DNA of 62,244 bases from the NCBI GenBank assembly GCA_947479645.1, contig CANKAJ010000009.1, positions 1 through 62,244 on the forward strand, written 5' to 3'. Position 1 is the first letter of the stretch, and every line of letters begins with the position of its first letter. The stretch is from Betaproteobacteria bacterium (lineage in GTDB: Bacteria; Pseudomonadota; Gammaproteobacteria; Burkholderiales; SG8-39). Shown here piece by piece: positions 38,060 to 47,735 of this stretch. Position numbers and translations under genes: made by a program. The notes under the pieces are model-generated. The model was not told the origin of the DNA. It did not search any database and saw only the letters and a program-made list of their open reading frames with translations.

Positions 38060-39427
38060 TCATGCGCCCAATGCGATCTGAAAGTCGCAACCGGTCTTGG
38101 CGCGCACGTCATCGAGCGTCACTCCGGGGTGCAATTCCTTCAGGATTAGGCCGACGCCGCCGCTGCCCACTTCGAATACGCACAGATCGGTAATGATCAT
38201 ATTGACCACCCCCTTGCCGGTAATGGGCAGCTTGCAGGCCTTGAGAATCTTGGGGCTGCCGTCCCTGGCGGTATGTTCCATCAACACGATGACGCGTTTC
38301 ACACCGGCCACCAGGTCCATGGCGCCACCGGGCCCCTTCACCATCGCGCCAGGCACCATCCAGTTGGCCAGATCACCGTTCTCCGCGACCTCCAAACCAC
38401 CCAGTATCGACAGATCAATATGTCCACCGCGGATCATCGCAAAAGAGTCCGCGCTGGAAAAGAAACTCGAACCCGGAATCGTGGTGACCGTCTGCTTGCC
38501 GGCATTGATCAAATCGGGGTCGACCTGATCATCGCCCGGAAATGGGCCGATGCCCAACAAGCCGTTCTCTGACTGCAGCGTGACGTTGACGCCTTGCGGG
38601 ATGAAATTGGCCACCAGTGTTGGTATGCCAATGCCCAGATTGACGTAATAGCCGTCGCGCAGTTCAAGAGCAGCCCGCCTCGCCATCAGGTCGCGGATCG
38701 GCGATTCTTTTTTGGAGGCCGTCGCGCCGGCCACGGTGCGGAATTCGATGCGATTTTCATATTTCGATCCCTGCACGATGCGATCGACATAGACTCCCGG
38801 CGTATGAATCTGCTCGGGATCCAGTTGACCGACTTCAACCAGTTCCTCCACTTCGGCAATGGTCACCTTGCCGCACGTCGCGATCATGGGATTGAAATTG
38901 CGCGCGGTCTTGCGATACACCAGATTGCCTGACTTGTCACCCTTCCAGGCCTTGACGATGGAAAGGTCTGACTGAATGGCCTCTTCCAGAACATATTCCT
39001 TGCCACCGAAGGAACGCGTGTCCTTTTCTTCGGCGAGTTTGGTGCCGAAGGCGGTGCGCGTGTAGAACCCGGGAATGCCAGCGCCTCCGGCGCGCAACTT
39101 TTCCGCCAGCGTTCCCTGCGGGGTCAGCTGCAACTCGAGTTCCCCGGCCAGCACCTGCCGCTCGAACTCCTTGTTCTCACCCACGTAGGATGCGATGACT
39201 TTCTTTACCTGGCGTGTTTTCAGCAACAGTCCCATGCCAAAATCGTCCACGCCGGCGTTGTTGCCAATGATGGTCAGTCCCTTGGCACCACTGTCCACCA
39301 ATGCCTGGATCAGGTTCTCGGGAATGCCACATAGCCCGAAACCACCCGCGGCGATGGACATACCGTCATGCAACAGGCCGTCCAGGGCCGCTTTCGCGCT
39401 CGCATAAACCTTCGTGGTCATGGTCAA
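38060..39427 (-). CDS. 3-oxoacid CoA-transferase, fused alpha-beta subunits
   Basis: This 455-residue protein joins both CoA-transferase domains in one chain. The alpha part (about residues 5-225) has [19 protein letters not shown] and [16 protein letters not shown]. The beta part (about 245-455) has [20 protein letters not shown] and the catalytic Glu in [15 protein letters not shown]. Most bacteria encode these as two genes (ScoA/ScoB). It moves CoA between succinyl-CoA and acetoacetate or another 3-oxoacid. An ATG two codons in is an alternative start. Confidence 0.92.
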   Translation of the reverse strand: MTMTTKVYASAKAALDGLLHDGMSIAAGGFGLCGIPENLIQALVDSGAKGLTIIGNNAGVDDFGMGLLLKTRQVKKVIASYVGENKEFERQVLAGELELQLTPQGTLAEKLRAGGAGIPGFYTRTAFGTKLAEEKDTRSFGGKEYVLEEAIQSDLSIVKAWKGDKSGNLVYRKTARNFNPMIATCGKVTIAEVEELVEVGQLDPEQIHTPGVYVDRIVQGSKYENRIEFRTVAGATASKKESPIRDLMARRAALELRDGYYVNLGIGIPTLVANFIPQGVNVTLQSENGLLGIGPFPGDDQVDPDLINAGKQTVTTIPGSSFFSSADSFAMIRGGHIDLSILGGLEVAENGDLANWMVPGAMVKGPGGAMDLVAGVKRVIVLMEHTARDGSPKILKACKLPITGKGVVNMIITDLCVFEVGSGGVGLILKELHPGVTLDDVRAKTGCDFQIALGA

Positions 39428-39449
39428 TCACTCCTCATGGATTCAAAGT

Positions 39450-39971
39450 TCAGCTAATGTTCTTTGCGTCGCCCGCCTCGATCAGATCGCGCACTGTTGT
39501 TGGCAACGTTATCGATTTTTCCCTCTGCATGTCTATCCAGCACCCCTTGCCCGAGCCTTCGGCATACAGCCTGCCCGGATCATAACTCGGGCGCATTTCG
39601 TAATACGTCATCAGGCTGGACCTGCCGAGTTCGCCTACGAAAAGGCGCACCTCAACCGCGCCCGGATACGTCAGCGCGCGCAGGAAGGTACAACCGATGT
39701 TGATGACAACCGGTCCGCAACCCGGTGGCAGCGAGCGGCCGTTCTCATTCAGTCCCAGACTCTCATACCAGCTGACCCGCGCCTGCTCCATATAGCGGAA
39801 ATAAATGGTGTTGTTGACATGTCCCATGGCATCCATGTCACCCCAGCGAATGGGAATCAGTTCGGCGTGGACCAGCTTGCGTGGCGCTTGAATGATGTGT
39901 TCCGATCGCAAAAATGGGATCTGCCCCGGAAACTGATGCACACACTGATGCTCCGGGCGGATATGCGACAC
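39450..39971 (-). CDS. acyl-CoA thioesterase (4HBT hot-dog family)
   Basis: This 173-residue hot-dog protein has the thioesterase motif RWGDMDAMGHVNNTIYFRYM, with the catalytic Asp, and FLRALTYPGAVEVRLFV. It would release free acids from acyl-CoAs. The given start is GTG, with a TATAAT touching it at 39972-39977. If that is the -10 box, the true start lies inside, for example TTG at 39911. It is separated by 22 bp from the CoA-transferase stretch. Confidence 0.83.
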   Translation of the reverse strand: MSHIRPEHQCVHQFPGQIPFLRSEHIIQAPRKLVHAELIPIRWGDMDAMGHVNNTIYFRYMEQARVSWYESLGLNENGRSLPPGCGPVVINIGCTFLRALTYPGAVEVRLFVGELGRSSLMTYYEMRPSYDPGRLYAEGSGKGCWIDMQREKSITLPTTVRDLIEAGDAKNIS

Positions 39972-40077
39972 ATTATAATGCGCCTATGCACTCCGCTCTG
40001 AACCGGGACGCTGGAAATCCCGATCATCCAGAGCTCGAGTAACAATGCTTTGTTTGGATCAAATGGAAGGAGACGCT

Positions 40078-41721
40078 GTGCAGCGCGACATAATGGAATA
40101 TGACGTAGTTGTCGTTGGTGGTGGCCCCGCGGGATTGTCTGCGGCGATACGCCTGAAACAACTCGCAGCGGAGAAAGGCACCGAGATCGGTGTGTGCCTG
40201 ATTGAAAAAGGCTCTGAAATAGGCGGTCATATCCTTTCCGGCGCCGTCATGGATCCGCGTGGAATCAACGAGCTCTTCCCTGACTGGAAAGCACTGGGAG
40301 CGCCGCTCAACACCGAAGTCTCTGAAGACCGCTTCATGTATCTGGGCGAAACAGGTTCACTCAGGGTGCCGAACATGTTCCTGCCGGCGTGCTTTCAGAA
40401 CCATGGCAACTACATCGTCAGCCTTGGCAATGTCGCCCGCTGGATGGGCCAGCAGGCCGAGGCACTCGGTGTGGAAATTTTCCCGGGATTCGCCGCCGCT
40501 GAAGTGCTCTACAACGAGGACGGCAGTGTCAAAGGCGTTGCCACCGGCAATATGGGCGTCGGCAGGGACGGCGAGCAGACCGGCAACTTCCAGCCTGGCG
40601 TGGAACTGCATGCCAAGTACACCTTCTTTGCCGAAGGCTGCCGCGGCCATCTGGGCAAGCAGCTCATGGACAAATATGCGTTGCGCAAGGACGCAGAGTC
40701 ACAGACCTATGCGATCGGACTGAAGGAACTCTGGGAAATCGACCCGGCCAAGCATAAAGCAGGGCTGGTGGTGCATACCGCCGGCTGGCCGCTCAAGTCG
40801 GACACCTATGGCGGCTCCTTCCTGTATCACCTGGAAAACAATCAGGTCGCCGTGGGTTATGTCGTCGGGCTGGCTTACTACAACCCGTGGCTGAGCCCGT
40901 TCGAAGAATTCCAGCGCTACAAGACCCATCCGGCCATACGCCCCTTCTTTGAAGGGGGCAAAAGACTCGCCTACGGTGCGCGGGCCATTACCGCCGGAGG
41001 CGTATTGTCGCTGCCCAAGCTCACCTTCCCCGGCGGCTGCCTGATCGGGGACGACGCCGGATTCCTCAATGCATCGCGCATCAAGGGCAGCCACACTGCC
41101 ATCAAGTCCGGCATGCTGGCTGCGGAATCTGCGTTCGATGCCGTCAGCGCAGGTCGCAAGAGTGACGAACTCATCTCGTTTCCCGAGGCTTATCGCAAGT
41201 CGTGGCTTTTCGACGAACTCTGGAAAGCCCGCAACTTCAAGCAATGGATGGCCAAGGGGCTGTATACCGGCACGGTCATGGTCGGCCTGGAGCAATTCGC
41301 GCTTGGCGGCAAATTTCCCTGGACGCTGCACCACAAGCACAATGACCACGAGATGCTCAGGAAGGCGTCGGAATGTGAACCGATCGAGTATCCCAAGCCC
41401 GATGGCAAGATCACCTTCGATCGCCTGTCGTCGGTATTCCTGTCCAGCACCAACCACGAGGAAAATCAGCCGATCCACCTGACTCTCAAGGATGCTTCGG
41501 TACCCGTCAACGTCAATCTGCGTGACTATGCCGGCCCCGAAAGTCGCTACTGCCCGGCCGGCGTGTATGAGTTTGTCAAATCACCGGAAGGTGAAGACCG
41601 CCTGCAGATCAATGCGCAGAATTGCGTGCACTGCAAGACCTGCGACATCAAGGATCCGACGCAGAACATCGTCTGGGTGGTGCCCGAAGGCGGAGGCGGA
41701 CCGAACTACCCGAATATGTAA
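40078..41721 (+). CDS. electron transfer flavoprotein-ubiquinone oxidoreductase
   Basis: This 547-residue inner-membrane-associated flavoprotein passes electrons from ETF to ubiquinone. It has an N-terminal FAD motif, VVVGGGPAGLSAAIRLKQ, and GGHILSGAVMDPRG. The C-terminal 4Fe-4S domain has CPAGVYEF and INAQNCVHCKTCDIKDP. A GTG at 40078 with AAGGAGA four bases upstream is the best start; longer (40045) and shorter (40093) starts exist. With etfA, etfB and the dehydrogenase it forms the island's electron outlet. Confidence 0.95.
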   Translation: MQRDIMEYDVVVVGGGPAGLSAAIRLKQLAAEKGTEIGVCLIEKGSEIGGHILSGAVMDPRGINELFPDWKALGAPLNTEVSEDRFMYLGETGSLRVPNMFLPACFQNHGNYIVSLGNVARWMGQQAEALGVEIFPGFAAAEVLYNEDGSVKGVATGNMGVGRDGEQTGNFQPGVELHAKYTFFAEGCRGHLGKQLMDKYALRKDAESQTYAIGLKELWEIDPAKHKAGLVVHTAGWPLKSDTYGGSFLYHLENNQVAVGYVVGLAYYNPWLSPFEEFQRYKTHPAIRPFFEGGKRLAYGARAITAGGVLSLPKLTFPGGCLIGDDAGFLNASRIKGSHTAIKSGMLAAESAFDAVSAGRKSDELISFPEAYRKSWLFDELWKARNFKQWMAKGLYTGTVMVGLEQFALGGKFPWTLHHKHNDHEMLRKASECEPIEYPKPDGKITFDRLSSVFLSSTNHEENQPIHLTLKDASVPVNVNLRDYAGPESRYCPAGVYEFVKSPEGEDRLQINAQNCVHCKTCDIKDPTQNIVWVVPEGGGGPNYPNM

Positions 41722-41734
41722 AGCACTTCGATTC

Positions 41735-41763
41735 GACAAAGGGCCGCGATGCGGCCCTTTGTC
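41735..41763. terminator. bidirectional terminator between ETF-QO and crotonase genes
   Basis: GACAAAGGGCCGC and GCGGCCCTTTGTC form a perfect 13-bp stem around the triplet GAT. A- and T-rich ends of the stem can serve as a short U-tract in either direction. The two flanking genes are convergent. Confidence 0.75.
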
Positions 41764-41818
41764 ATTGGCAATGCCGGGTGCACTTCAGCGCCAGACTTTC
41801 CTGATTGGACGTTCTCGT

Positions 41819-42646
41819 TCAGACCTTCTCGTTCAAGCCTTCAGGCAGGTCGCGCGCTACGCTCATCTTCCACGCCGGTTTGCGCTTTTCCAGGAAGGAA
41901 CGGATACCCTCCTTGGAATCGGGCTGGCTGCCGGCCCACGCGAACAGGCGTGACTCCTTGTTGCGCAGGGCCTGCAAGGTCGTGCCCATGCCATCCCATA
42001 ACAAGCGCTTGGAGATCGCCACCGACACCGGCGCCACGTTCACGTACTCTTTCGCCATCGCCATGGCCGCATCGAGCAATTGCTCCCTGGGCAACGCCTT
42101 GTGGGCAAGACCGAAATCAGCTGCCTCTGTGCCCGAAATCATGCGCCCCGACAACAGCAGGTCAGACGCAACGGAAAAACCAACGATACGCGGCAGCAGA
42201 AAGTGCGACCCCAGTTCGCCGATCATGCCACGACGACCGAATGAGAAGCCGATCTTGGCGTCCTCGGCGACCAGACGAATATCGCACAGCAACGGAAAGG
42301 TAATACCCACGCCCACCGCAGCGCCGTTGATGGCGGCAATGACCGGTTTGTCAATTTGATTGGGCCTGGTGAGCTGGCTCTCGCGCTCTTCAAGCTCGGC
42401 GTCGGTCAGCACGGCGCGTGCGAACGTCTTCTCGGCGCTGGGCCCGAGATCGGCGCCAGCACAAAAGCCCCGTCCGGCGCCAGTGATGACCACGGCGCGA
42501 ATGGCATCGTCGGCATTCGCAGCGCGCAGCGCATGCGTCATTTCGTCGCGCATCTGCGGGTTCCACGCATTCAACCGCTCCGGCCGGTTCAGCGTGATCT
42601 TGGCAACCTGATCGACAACCTCGAATAAAATGACTTCGTACGCCAT
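41819..42646 (-). CDS. enoyl-CoA hydratase/isomerase family protein
   Basis: This 275-residue crotonase-fold protein shows NRPERLNAWNPQMRDEM, RGFCAGADLG for the oxyanion hole, and GAAVGVGITFPLLCD. The canonical hydratase Glu pair is absent (Thr and Phe there), but RRGMIGELGSHFLLPR keeps a Glu in the loop where many isomerase-like members have their acid. It is not close to the four tandem copies. It lies 109 bp downstream of the acyl-CoA dehydrogenase gene and probably follows it in the same beta-oxidation path. Confidence 0.9.
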   Translation of the reverse strand: MAYEVILFEVVDQVAKITLNRPERLNAWNPQMRDEMTHALRAANADDAIRAVVITGAGRGFCAGADLGPSAEKTFARAVLTDAELEERESQLTRPNQIDKPVIAAINGAAVGVGITFPLLCDIRLVAEDAKIGFSFGRRGMIGELGSHFLLPRIVGFSVASDLLLSGRMISGTEAADFGLAHKALPREQLLDAAMAMAKEYVNVAPVSVAISKRLLWDGMGTTLQALRNKESRLFAWAGSQPDSKEGIRSFLEKRKPAWKMSVARDLPEGLNEKV

Positions 42647-42755
42647 GCCGTCCTCCATTATTTTGATAATAATATTATTGAAAACAATTATGAATTAAAA
42701 AACATTAATCGATACTGATCATAATACTAACTCTAATAATGAGACGGAACGAAGC

Positions 42756-44615
42756 CTAGAATTGCTCGTCGGCCAGACCCAGTGTGCTGCTCGCCCCCGA
42801 CATGATCTCGATGCGCAAGCCATGCCCATTCGCCAGCACATGGTCGGCAAAGAATCTCGCGGTGATGATCTTGGCCTGATAGAAAGATTGATCCGGCGAT
42901 GCGCCGCCAGCACCGGCCACCATCCGCTGATGCGCAATCAATGCTGCGCGCGCCATCTGCCAACCGCCGGCAACGATGCCGGTCAGCTTCAGAAAAGGCA
43001 CCGAGCCCGCATGCGCGGCCTTGATGTCGCTGCGATAGTGATCGGCGATCCATTGCACGCAATCGGCAAACGCCTCGATGCCAGCGGCAAGCCCGACACC
43101 GATTGCGGCCAAATGCCCTTCGCCATCGCTGGCTGATGCGCCGCGCAGTTCCGCCTCGGTGGAGCGCATTTCAGCGATGACAGCCCTGGCCGTGGCACCG
43201 CTGTCACGGGCGATTTTCCGACCAATCAGATCATTGGCCTGGATGGCCGTCGTGCCTTCGTAGATGGTCGTAATGCGCGCGTCACGCAGGAACTGTGCAG
43301 CGCCGGTTTCCTCGATGAAGCCCACACCGCCGTGCACCTGTATGCCGGTGGAGGTCACATCAATGGACGCCTCGGTGCACCAGCCCTTGACCACCGGGAT
43401 CATCAAGTCGACGAAGGCACCCAGTCTGGCACGCTCGGTAGAGTCTGGATGCAGCCGTGCGCCATCCATGGCCCCGCCCACGACGTAAGCAAGGGCGCGC
43501 ATTGCCTCAGTCTGCGCTTTCATGCTCATCAACATGCGGCGCACATCGGGTTGCCGGAGGATCGGCACAGCCTCTTTGCCGCCGGCAAGATCACGGCTCT
43601 GGATACGTACATTGGCATAGTCACGAGCATGCTGGTAAGCCCGCTCCGAAATGGCCAGGCCTTCCAGTCCCACCGCGAATCGAGCCGCATTCATGGTGAT
43701 GAACATGTACTCCAGGCCACGGTTTTCTTCGCCGACGAGGTAACCTACCGCTCCCGCACCGATTGCCGTCGCGTCATCCTCGCCATCACCACCGTAGATC
43801 AGCACCGCAGTCGGACTGGCATGAATGCCGAGTTTGTGTTCGATGGACACGCAGTTGATCGCGTTGCGCCGGCCCAGCGTGCCATCGGAGTTGACCAGGA
43901 ATTTGGGCACGATGAACATGGAAATTCCCTTCACCCCCTCAGGCGCATCCGGCGTGCGCGCCAGCACGAGATGGATAATGTTCTCGGTGAGATCCTGCTC
44001 GCCGTAGGTGATGAATATCTTCTGGCCGCGAATGCGATAGTGATCGCCCAGAACCGGGTCAGTCGCGCGCTCCGCGCGCGTGCGCAACAACGCCAGATCG
44101 GAGCCGGCCTGGGGCTCGGTCAGGTTCATGGTGCCCGACCAGACTCCTTCCACCATTTTTGGCAGATAGGTCTGCTTCTGTGCCGGCGACCCACGCAACA
44201 GCAAGGCTTCGATCGCGCCTGCCGTCAGCAACGGACACAACGAGAATGCCAGATTGGCCGATTTCCACATTTCCATCACGGGCGTCGCCACCAGTTTGGG
44301 AAGATCCTGGCCGCCATACTCCGCCGGAAACGGCAACGCATTCCAGCCGCCAGCAATAAACTGCCGATAGGCCTCCTGGAATCCAGCGGGTGTGCGCACT
44401 GCGCCACCGCTCTCCCATACCGAGCCTTCCAGGTCCCCGCTTTGGTTCAGCGGAGCCAGAACCCTTTCGGAAAAACGCGCGCTTTCCTGAAGGACCTGAT
44501 CCACCAGATCTGCGGAGAGTTCGGTAATTCCGGGTAGTGCGGCAACCCTGGCCTGCCCCGCCAGTTCCTGCATTACAAACTGCATGTCGCGAATTGGCGC
44601 CCTGTAGTCGCTCAT
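42756..44615 (-). CDS. acyl-CoA dehydrogenase, DmdC-like long form
   Basis: At 619 residues this is longer than ordinary acyl-CoA dehydrogenases (about 380) and matches the long subgroup that includes 3-methylmercaptopropionyl-CoA dehydrogenase (DmdC). Seen are YRAPIRDMQFVMQELA at the start, MNLTEPQAGSDLALLRT for the FAD site, SIEHKLGIHASPTAVL, and QVHGGVGFIEETGAAQFLRD. The added C-terminal helical domain begins near residue 470. It oxidises an acyl-CoA and reduces ETF encoded next door. Substrate not determined. Confidence 0.92.
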   Translation of the reverse strand: MSDYRAPIRDMQFVMQELAGQARVAALPGITELSADLVDQVLQESARFSERVLAPLNQSGDLEGSVWESGGAVRTPAGFQEAYRQFIAGGWNALPFPAEYGGQDLPKLVATPVMEMWKSANLAFSLCPLLTAGAIEALLLRGSPAQKQTYLPKMVEGVWSGTMNLTEPQAGSDLALLRTRAERATDPVLGDHYRIRGQKIFITYGEQDLTENIIHLVLARTPDAPEGVKGISMFIVPKFLVNSDGTLGRRNAINCVSIEHKLGIHASPTAVLIYGGDGEDDATAIGAGAVGYLVGEENRGLEYMFITMNAARFAVGLEGLAISERAYQHARDYANVRIQSRDLAGGKEAVPILRQPDVRRMLMSMKAQTEAMRALAYVVGGAMDGARLHPDSTERARLGAFVDLMIPVVKGWCTEASIDVTSTGIQVHGGVGFIEETGAAQFLRDARITTIYEGTTAIQANDLIGRKIARDSGATARAVIAEMRSTEAELRGASASDGEGHLAAIGVGLAAGIEAFADCVQWIADHYRSDIKAAHAGSVPFLKLTGIVAGGWQMARAALIAHQRMVAGAGGASPDQSFYQAKIITARFFADHVLANGHGLRIEIMSGASSTLGLADEQF

Positions 44616-44631
44616 GACCCATCCCAAAAAG

Positions 44632-44677
44632 AAAAAGCCGCAGCGGCCGGGAACTCGCCCCGTACCGTCTGCGGCTT
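44632..44677 (-). terminator. rho-independent terminator after etfA
   Basis: On the minus strand AAGCCGCAG pairs with CTGCGGCTT and is followed by TTTCTTTTT. It lies between etfA and the acyl-CoA dehydrogenase start, so the dehydrogenase is transcribed at least partly on its own or by read-through. Confidence 0.8.
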
Positions 44678-44704
44678 CATTATTCCGCGATTCTTGCTAC
44701 AGAA

Positions 44705-45637
44705 TCAGCCGAGCTCCTTGACCAACTCAGGCACGATCTGGAACAGGTCGCCCACAATGCCGTAGTCGGCAATTTCGAAGATCGGAGCTTCGTCATCCTT
44801 GTTGATGGCGATGATGACACGACTGTCCTTCATCCCTGCCAGATGCTGAATCGCACCGGAAATTCCGACAGCGACATACAGGTCCGGCGCAACAATCTTG
44901 CCGGTCTGCCCTACCTGCCAGTCGTTGGGGACATATCCCGCGTCAACCGCAGCGCGCGAGGCACCCATGGCGGCACCCAGCCGGTCGGCCAGCGGCTCCA
45001 GAATCTTGAAGGCTTCACCCGAGCCCATGCCACGACCACCTGAAACAACCACTTTGGCAGCGGTCAGTTCCGGACGGTCGGACTTGGTCAACTCACGTCC
45101 CACCATGGTCGATATGCCCAGGTCGGCACCAGCAGCTACCGCTTCGATCGCAGCGGAACCACCCGTTCTGGCGACCGCATCAAAACCCGTCGCGCGCACC
45201 GTGATGACCTTGATCTTCTCGTTGCTCTGCACCGTTGCCATTGCGCTGCCGGCATAGATCGGACGCACAAAGGTATCCGGGGAAACCACTTCGATGATCT
45301 CGGAAATCTGCGAAACGTCCAGCAAAGCGGCAATGCGCGGGGAAACCGTTTTGCCAAACGCTGTTGCGGGCGAAACGATGTGCGTGAAGCCCGACGCCAG
45401 GCCAACGACCAGCGCTGCCAGATTTTCAGGTAGCGCATCCTTGTATTGGGGCGCGTCGGCAACCAGCACCTTGGTCACGCCGGCAATGGCGGCTGCAGCC
45501 TGGACGGCAGCCTGGCAACCACCGCCGGCGATCAGCACAGCAATGTCACCACCCATCTTGGTCGCCGCAGCAACCGCATTCAGGGTCGCGTTTTTCAGCG
45601 CGTTATTGTCGTGGTCTGCAATTACCAGAATACTCAT
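44705..45637 (-). CDS. etfA: electron transfer flavoprotein subunit alpha
   Basis: This 310-residue FAD-binding subunit has the C-terminal signature [20 protein letters not shown], then [15 protein letters not shown] and [17 protein letters not shown], and [20 protein letters not shown]. It accepts electrons from acyl-CoA dehydrogenase and hands them to ETF-QO. It overlaps etfB by 4 nt (ATGA). Confidence 0.96.
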   Translation of the reverse strand: MSILVIADHDNNALKNATLNAVAAATKMGGDIAVLIAGGGCQAAVQAAAAIAGVTKVLVADAPQYKDALPENLAALVVGLASGFTHIVSPATAFGKTVSPRIAALLDVSQISEIIEVVSPDTFVRPIYAGSAMATVQSNEKIKVITVRATGFDAVARTGGSAAIEAVAAGADLGISTMVGRELTKSDRPELTAAKVVVSGGRGMGSGEAFKILEPLADRLGAAMGASRAAVDAGYVPNDWQVGQTGKIVAPDLYVAVGISGAIQHLAGMKDSRVIIAINKDDEAPIFEIADYGIVGDLFQIVPELVKELG

Positions 45638-46386
45638 TCGATCACCTTCGCTTCCGTTCTCAACTTCATCACCAGGGTCTGCACATCCGGCACTTTCAAC
45701 CCTCCCTTGCGCTTGGGCGGCTCCACCACTTTGAGCGTCACCAGCCTTGGCGTGACATCCACCCCAAGCGCATCCGGCTTGATGATTTCAAGCGGCTTTT
45801 TCTTTGCCTTCATGATATTGGGCAGCGTCACATAGCGCGGCTCATTGAGGCGCAGGTCGCTGGTAATGACCGCCGGCAGGTTCAGAATGACGGTTTCCAG
45901 ACCACCATCAACCTCGCGGGCCACTCTCAGTTTCTCACCCTCGACCGTAATCTTGTTGGCAAACGTACCCTGGGGCCAGCCCAGCAGCGCCGCCAGCATC
46001 TGGCCGGTCTGATTGCAGTCGTCGTCGATCGCCTGCTTGCCGACAATCGCGAGCTTCGGACCTTCCTTGTCAACAACGGCCTTGAGGAGCTTGGCCACGG
46101 CCAGTGGCTGCAGTTCCACGTCGGTCTCGACCAGAATTGCACGATCCGCGCCGATGGCCAGCGCCGTACGCAGTGTCTCCTGGCAGGCGGCCACGCCGCA
46201 GGAGACTGCGATCACCTCGGTTGCAATTCCAGCCTCTCTGAGGCGAATCGCTTCCTCTATCGAAATTTCATCAAACGGGTTCATGGACATTTTGACGTTG
46301 GCCGTTTCGACCCCCGTACCGTCACTTTTGACCCGCACCTTTACGTTGTAATCAACAACCCGTTTGACGGGAACCAGTACTTTCAT
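45634..46386 (-). CDS. etfB: electron transfer flavoprotein subunit beta
   Basis: This 250-residue AMP-binding subunit of ETF begins [19 protein letters not shown] and has [38 protein letters not shown], and [20 protein letters not shown]. It precedes etfA with a 4-nt overlap, the usual order. Upstream lies a 139-bp gap to dnaQ that would contain the promoter. Confidence 0.96.
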   Translation of the reverse strand: MKVLVPVKRVVDYNVKVRVKSDGTGVETANVKMSMNPFDEISIEEAIRLREAGIATEVIAVSCGVAACQETLRTALAIGADRAILVETDVELQPLAVAKLLKAVVDKEGPKLAIVGKQAIDDDCNQTGQMLAALLGWPQGTFANKITVEGEKLRVAREVDGGLETVILNLPAVITSDLRLNEPRYVTLPNIMKAKKKPLEIIKPDALGVDVTPRLVTLKVVEPPKRKGGLKVPDVQTLVMKLRTEAKVIE

Positions 46387-46497
46387 TGGCTGTTCGCTCT
46401 GTGGAGTTGAGAAAGATGAGAATTATACGATAAAGGGGGCCGTTTTCGCCCGGACAAGTACTGTAAATCCACCAAAATGCATGGAGTTAATCTAATC

Positions 46498-46530
46498 AGC
46501 ATTTCAAAATGACCTGAAACTGCTTTTAGG
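46498..46530 (+). repeat. degenerate end of the palindromic repeat family
   Basis: GCATTTCAAAATGACCTGAA matches the left flank of copy R3 (GCATTTCAAAATGACTTG) almost exactly, followed by AACTGCTTTT. The core is missing. It may be a deleted or solo end. It touches the dnaQ stop codon. Confidence 0.5.
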
Positions 46531-47269
46531 CTTGAGCCTTTTCGGGAGGTACTTCGCCAAGCCAGATGCATTTTCCACCCGACTCCTTCTGTATGCCGGC
46601 AAGCATGCTGTCATGTGCCGCCAGCTCTTCTTCCGTGGCGCTCATCACGACCAGTTTTACCGGTCTTCTGGGAGTCGCAACAGCCACCTCACCGGACGCC
46701 GGCGCGTCCGGTGCATCCTGACTATCCAAGCCGATCGCAAGACTGTTCTGGCCGCGTGTCATGGCCAGATAGACTTCCGCCAGCAACTCGGCATCGAGCA
46801 ATGCCCCATGCAGGGTACGATGGGTATTGTCGATCTGGTAACGATCGCACAATGCATCCAGGGAATTGCGTTTGCCAGGATGCAATTCGCGGGCAAGCTT
46901 CAAGGTGTCGGCAATCGTCACGCCATGATCTGCCAGCCTGCCCATGTTCACCCGCCCGAATTCGGCGTCCAGAAACTCGACATCGAATGCGGCGTTATGG
47001 ATGATCAACTCGGCACCGCGAACGTAATCTGCAAACTCGGCCGCCACTTGCGCAAATTTGGGCTTATCGAGCAATGACTCATCGGAGATGCCATGCACAG
47101 CCTTGGCACCTTCTTCGATCTTTCGTTCAGGATTGATATAGCGGTGCCAGTTGTTGCCGGTAAACCGGCGATTGACCATTTCGATGCAGCCGATTTCTAT
47201 GATGCGGTCGCCAAGCCTCGCGTTCAGGCCGGTAGTCTCGGTATCCAGGATGATTTGCCTGGAACTCAT
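46526..47269 (-). CDS. dnaQ: DNA polymerase III subunit epsilon
   Basis: This 247-residue 3'-5' proofreading exonuclease has the DEDDh motifs: [20 protein letters not shown] (Asp, Glu), [13 protein letters not shown] (Asp), and [19 protein letters not shown] (His, Asp). The region after about residue 180 is the low-complexity link to the polymerase alpha-binding tail. It overlaps rnhA by 4 nt. Confidence 0.96.
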   Translation of the reverse strand: MSSRQIILDTETTGLNARLGDRIIEIGCIEMVNRRFTGNNWHRYINPERKIEEGAKAVHGISDESLLDKPKFAQVAAEFADYVRGAELIIHNAAFDVEFLDAEFGRVNMGRLADHGVTIADTLKLARELHPGKRNSLDALCDRYQIDNTHRTLHGALLDAELLAEVYLAMTRGQNSLAIGLDSQDAPDAPASGEVAVATPRRPVKLVVMSATEEELAAHDSMLAGIQKESGGKCIWLGEVPPEKAQA

Positions 47270-47721
47270 GCGGGAGCACCCTGCGGATTGAGCACGCCGT
47301 GATTGGCCAATTTGTCTGCGCGTTCATTCTCAGGGTGCCCGGCATGGCCCCGGACCCAATGCCAACTGACGTGATGTCGCCCGGCCAGTTCATCCAGTCG
47401 ACGCCACAGCTCGGCATTCTTGACCGGCTTCTTGTCCGCCGTCTTCCATCCCCGCCGTTTCCAGCCAATGATCCATTCCGAAATCCCTTTTTGCACGTAC
47501 TGGGAGTCGGTATAGACCTCAACCTTGCTGGTTTGAGTCAGCGACTCCAGGGCCTTGATCACTGCCATTAGTTCCATGCGATTGTTCGTGGTATTGGCCT
47601 CGCCACCAAACAATTCCCGCTGTTGCCCATTCCACTTCAGCAATGCCCCCCACCCGCCCGGACCCGGATTGCCCTTACAGGCCCCGTCGCCATAAATTCG
47701 CACAATATCGCCATCAGTCAT
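47266..47721 (-). CDS. rnhA: ribonuclease HI
   Basis: This 151-residue enzyme removes RNA from RNA-DNA hybrids. The four acidic catalytic residues are in [45 protein letters not shown] and [12 protein letters not shown]. Length is normal. It lies between the methyltransferase and dnaQ, the arrangement common in betaproteobacteria. Confidence 0.97.
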   Translation of the reverse strand: MTDGDIVRIYGDGACKGNPGPGGWGALLKWNGQQRELFGGEANTTNNRMELMAVIKALESLTQTSKVEVYTDSQYVQKGISEWIIGWKRRGWKTADKKPVKNAELWRRLDELAGRHHVSWHWVRGHAGHPENERADKLANHGVLNPQGAPA

Positions 47722-47735
47722 TATGAAAGTACACC

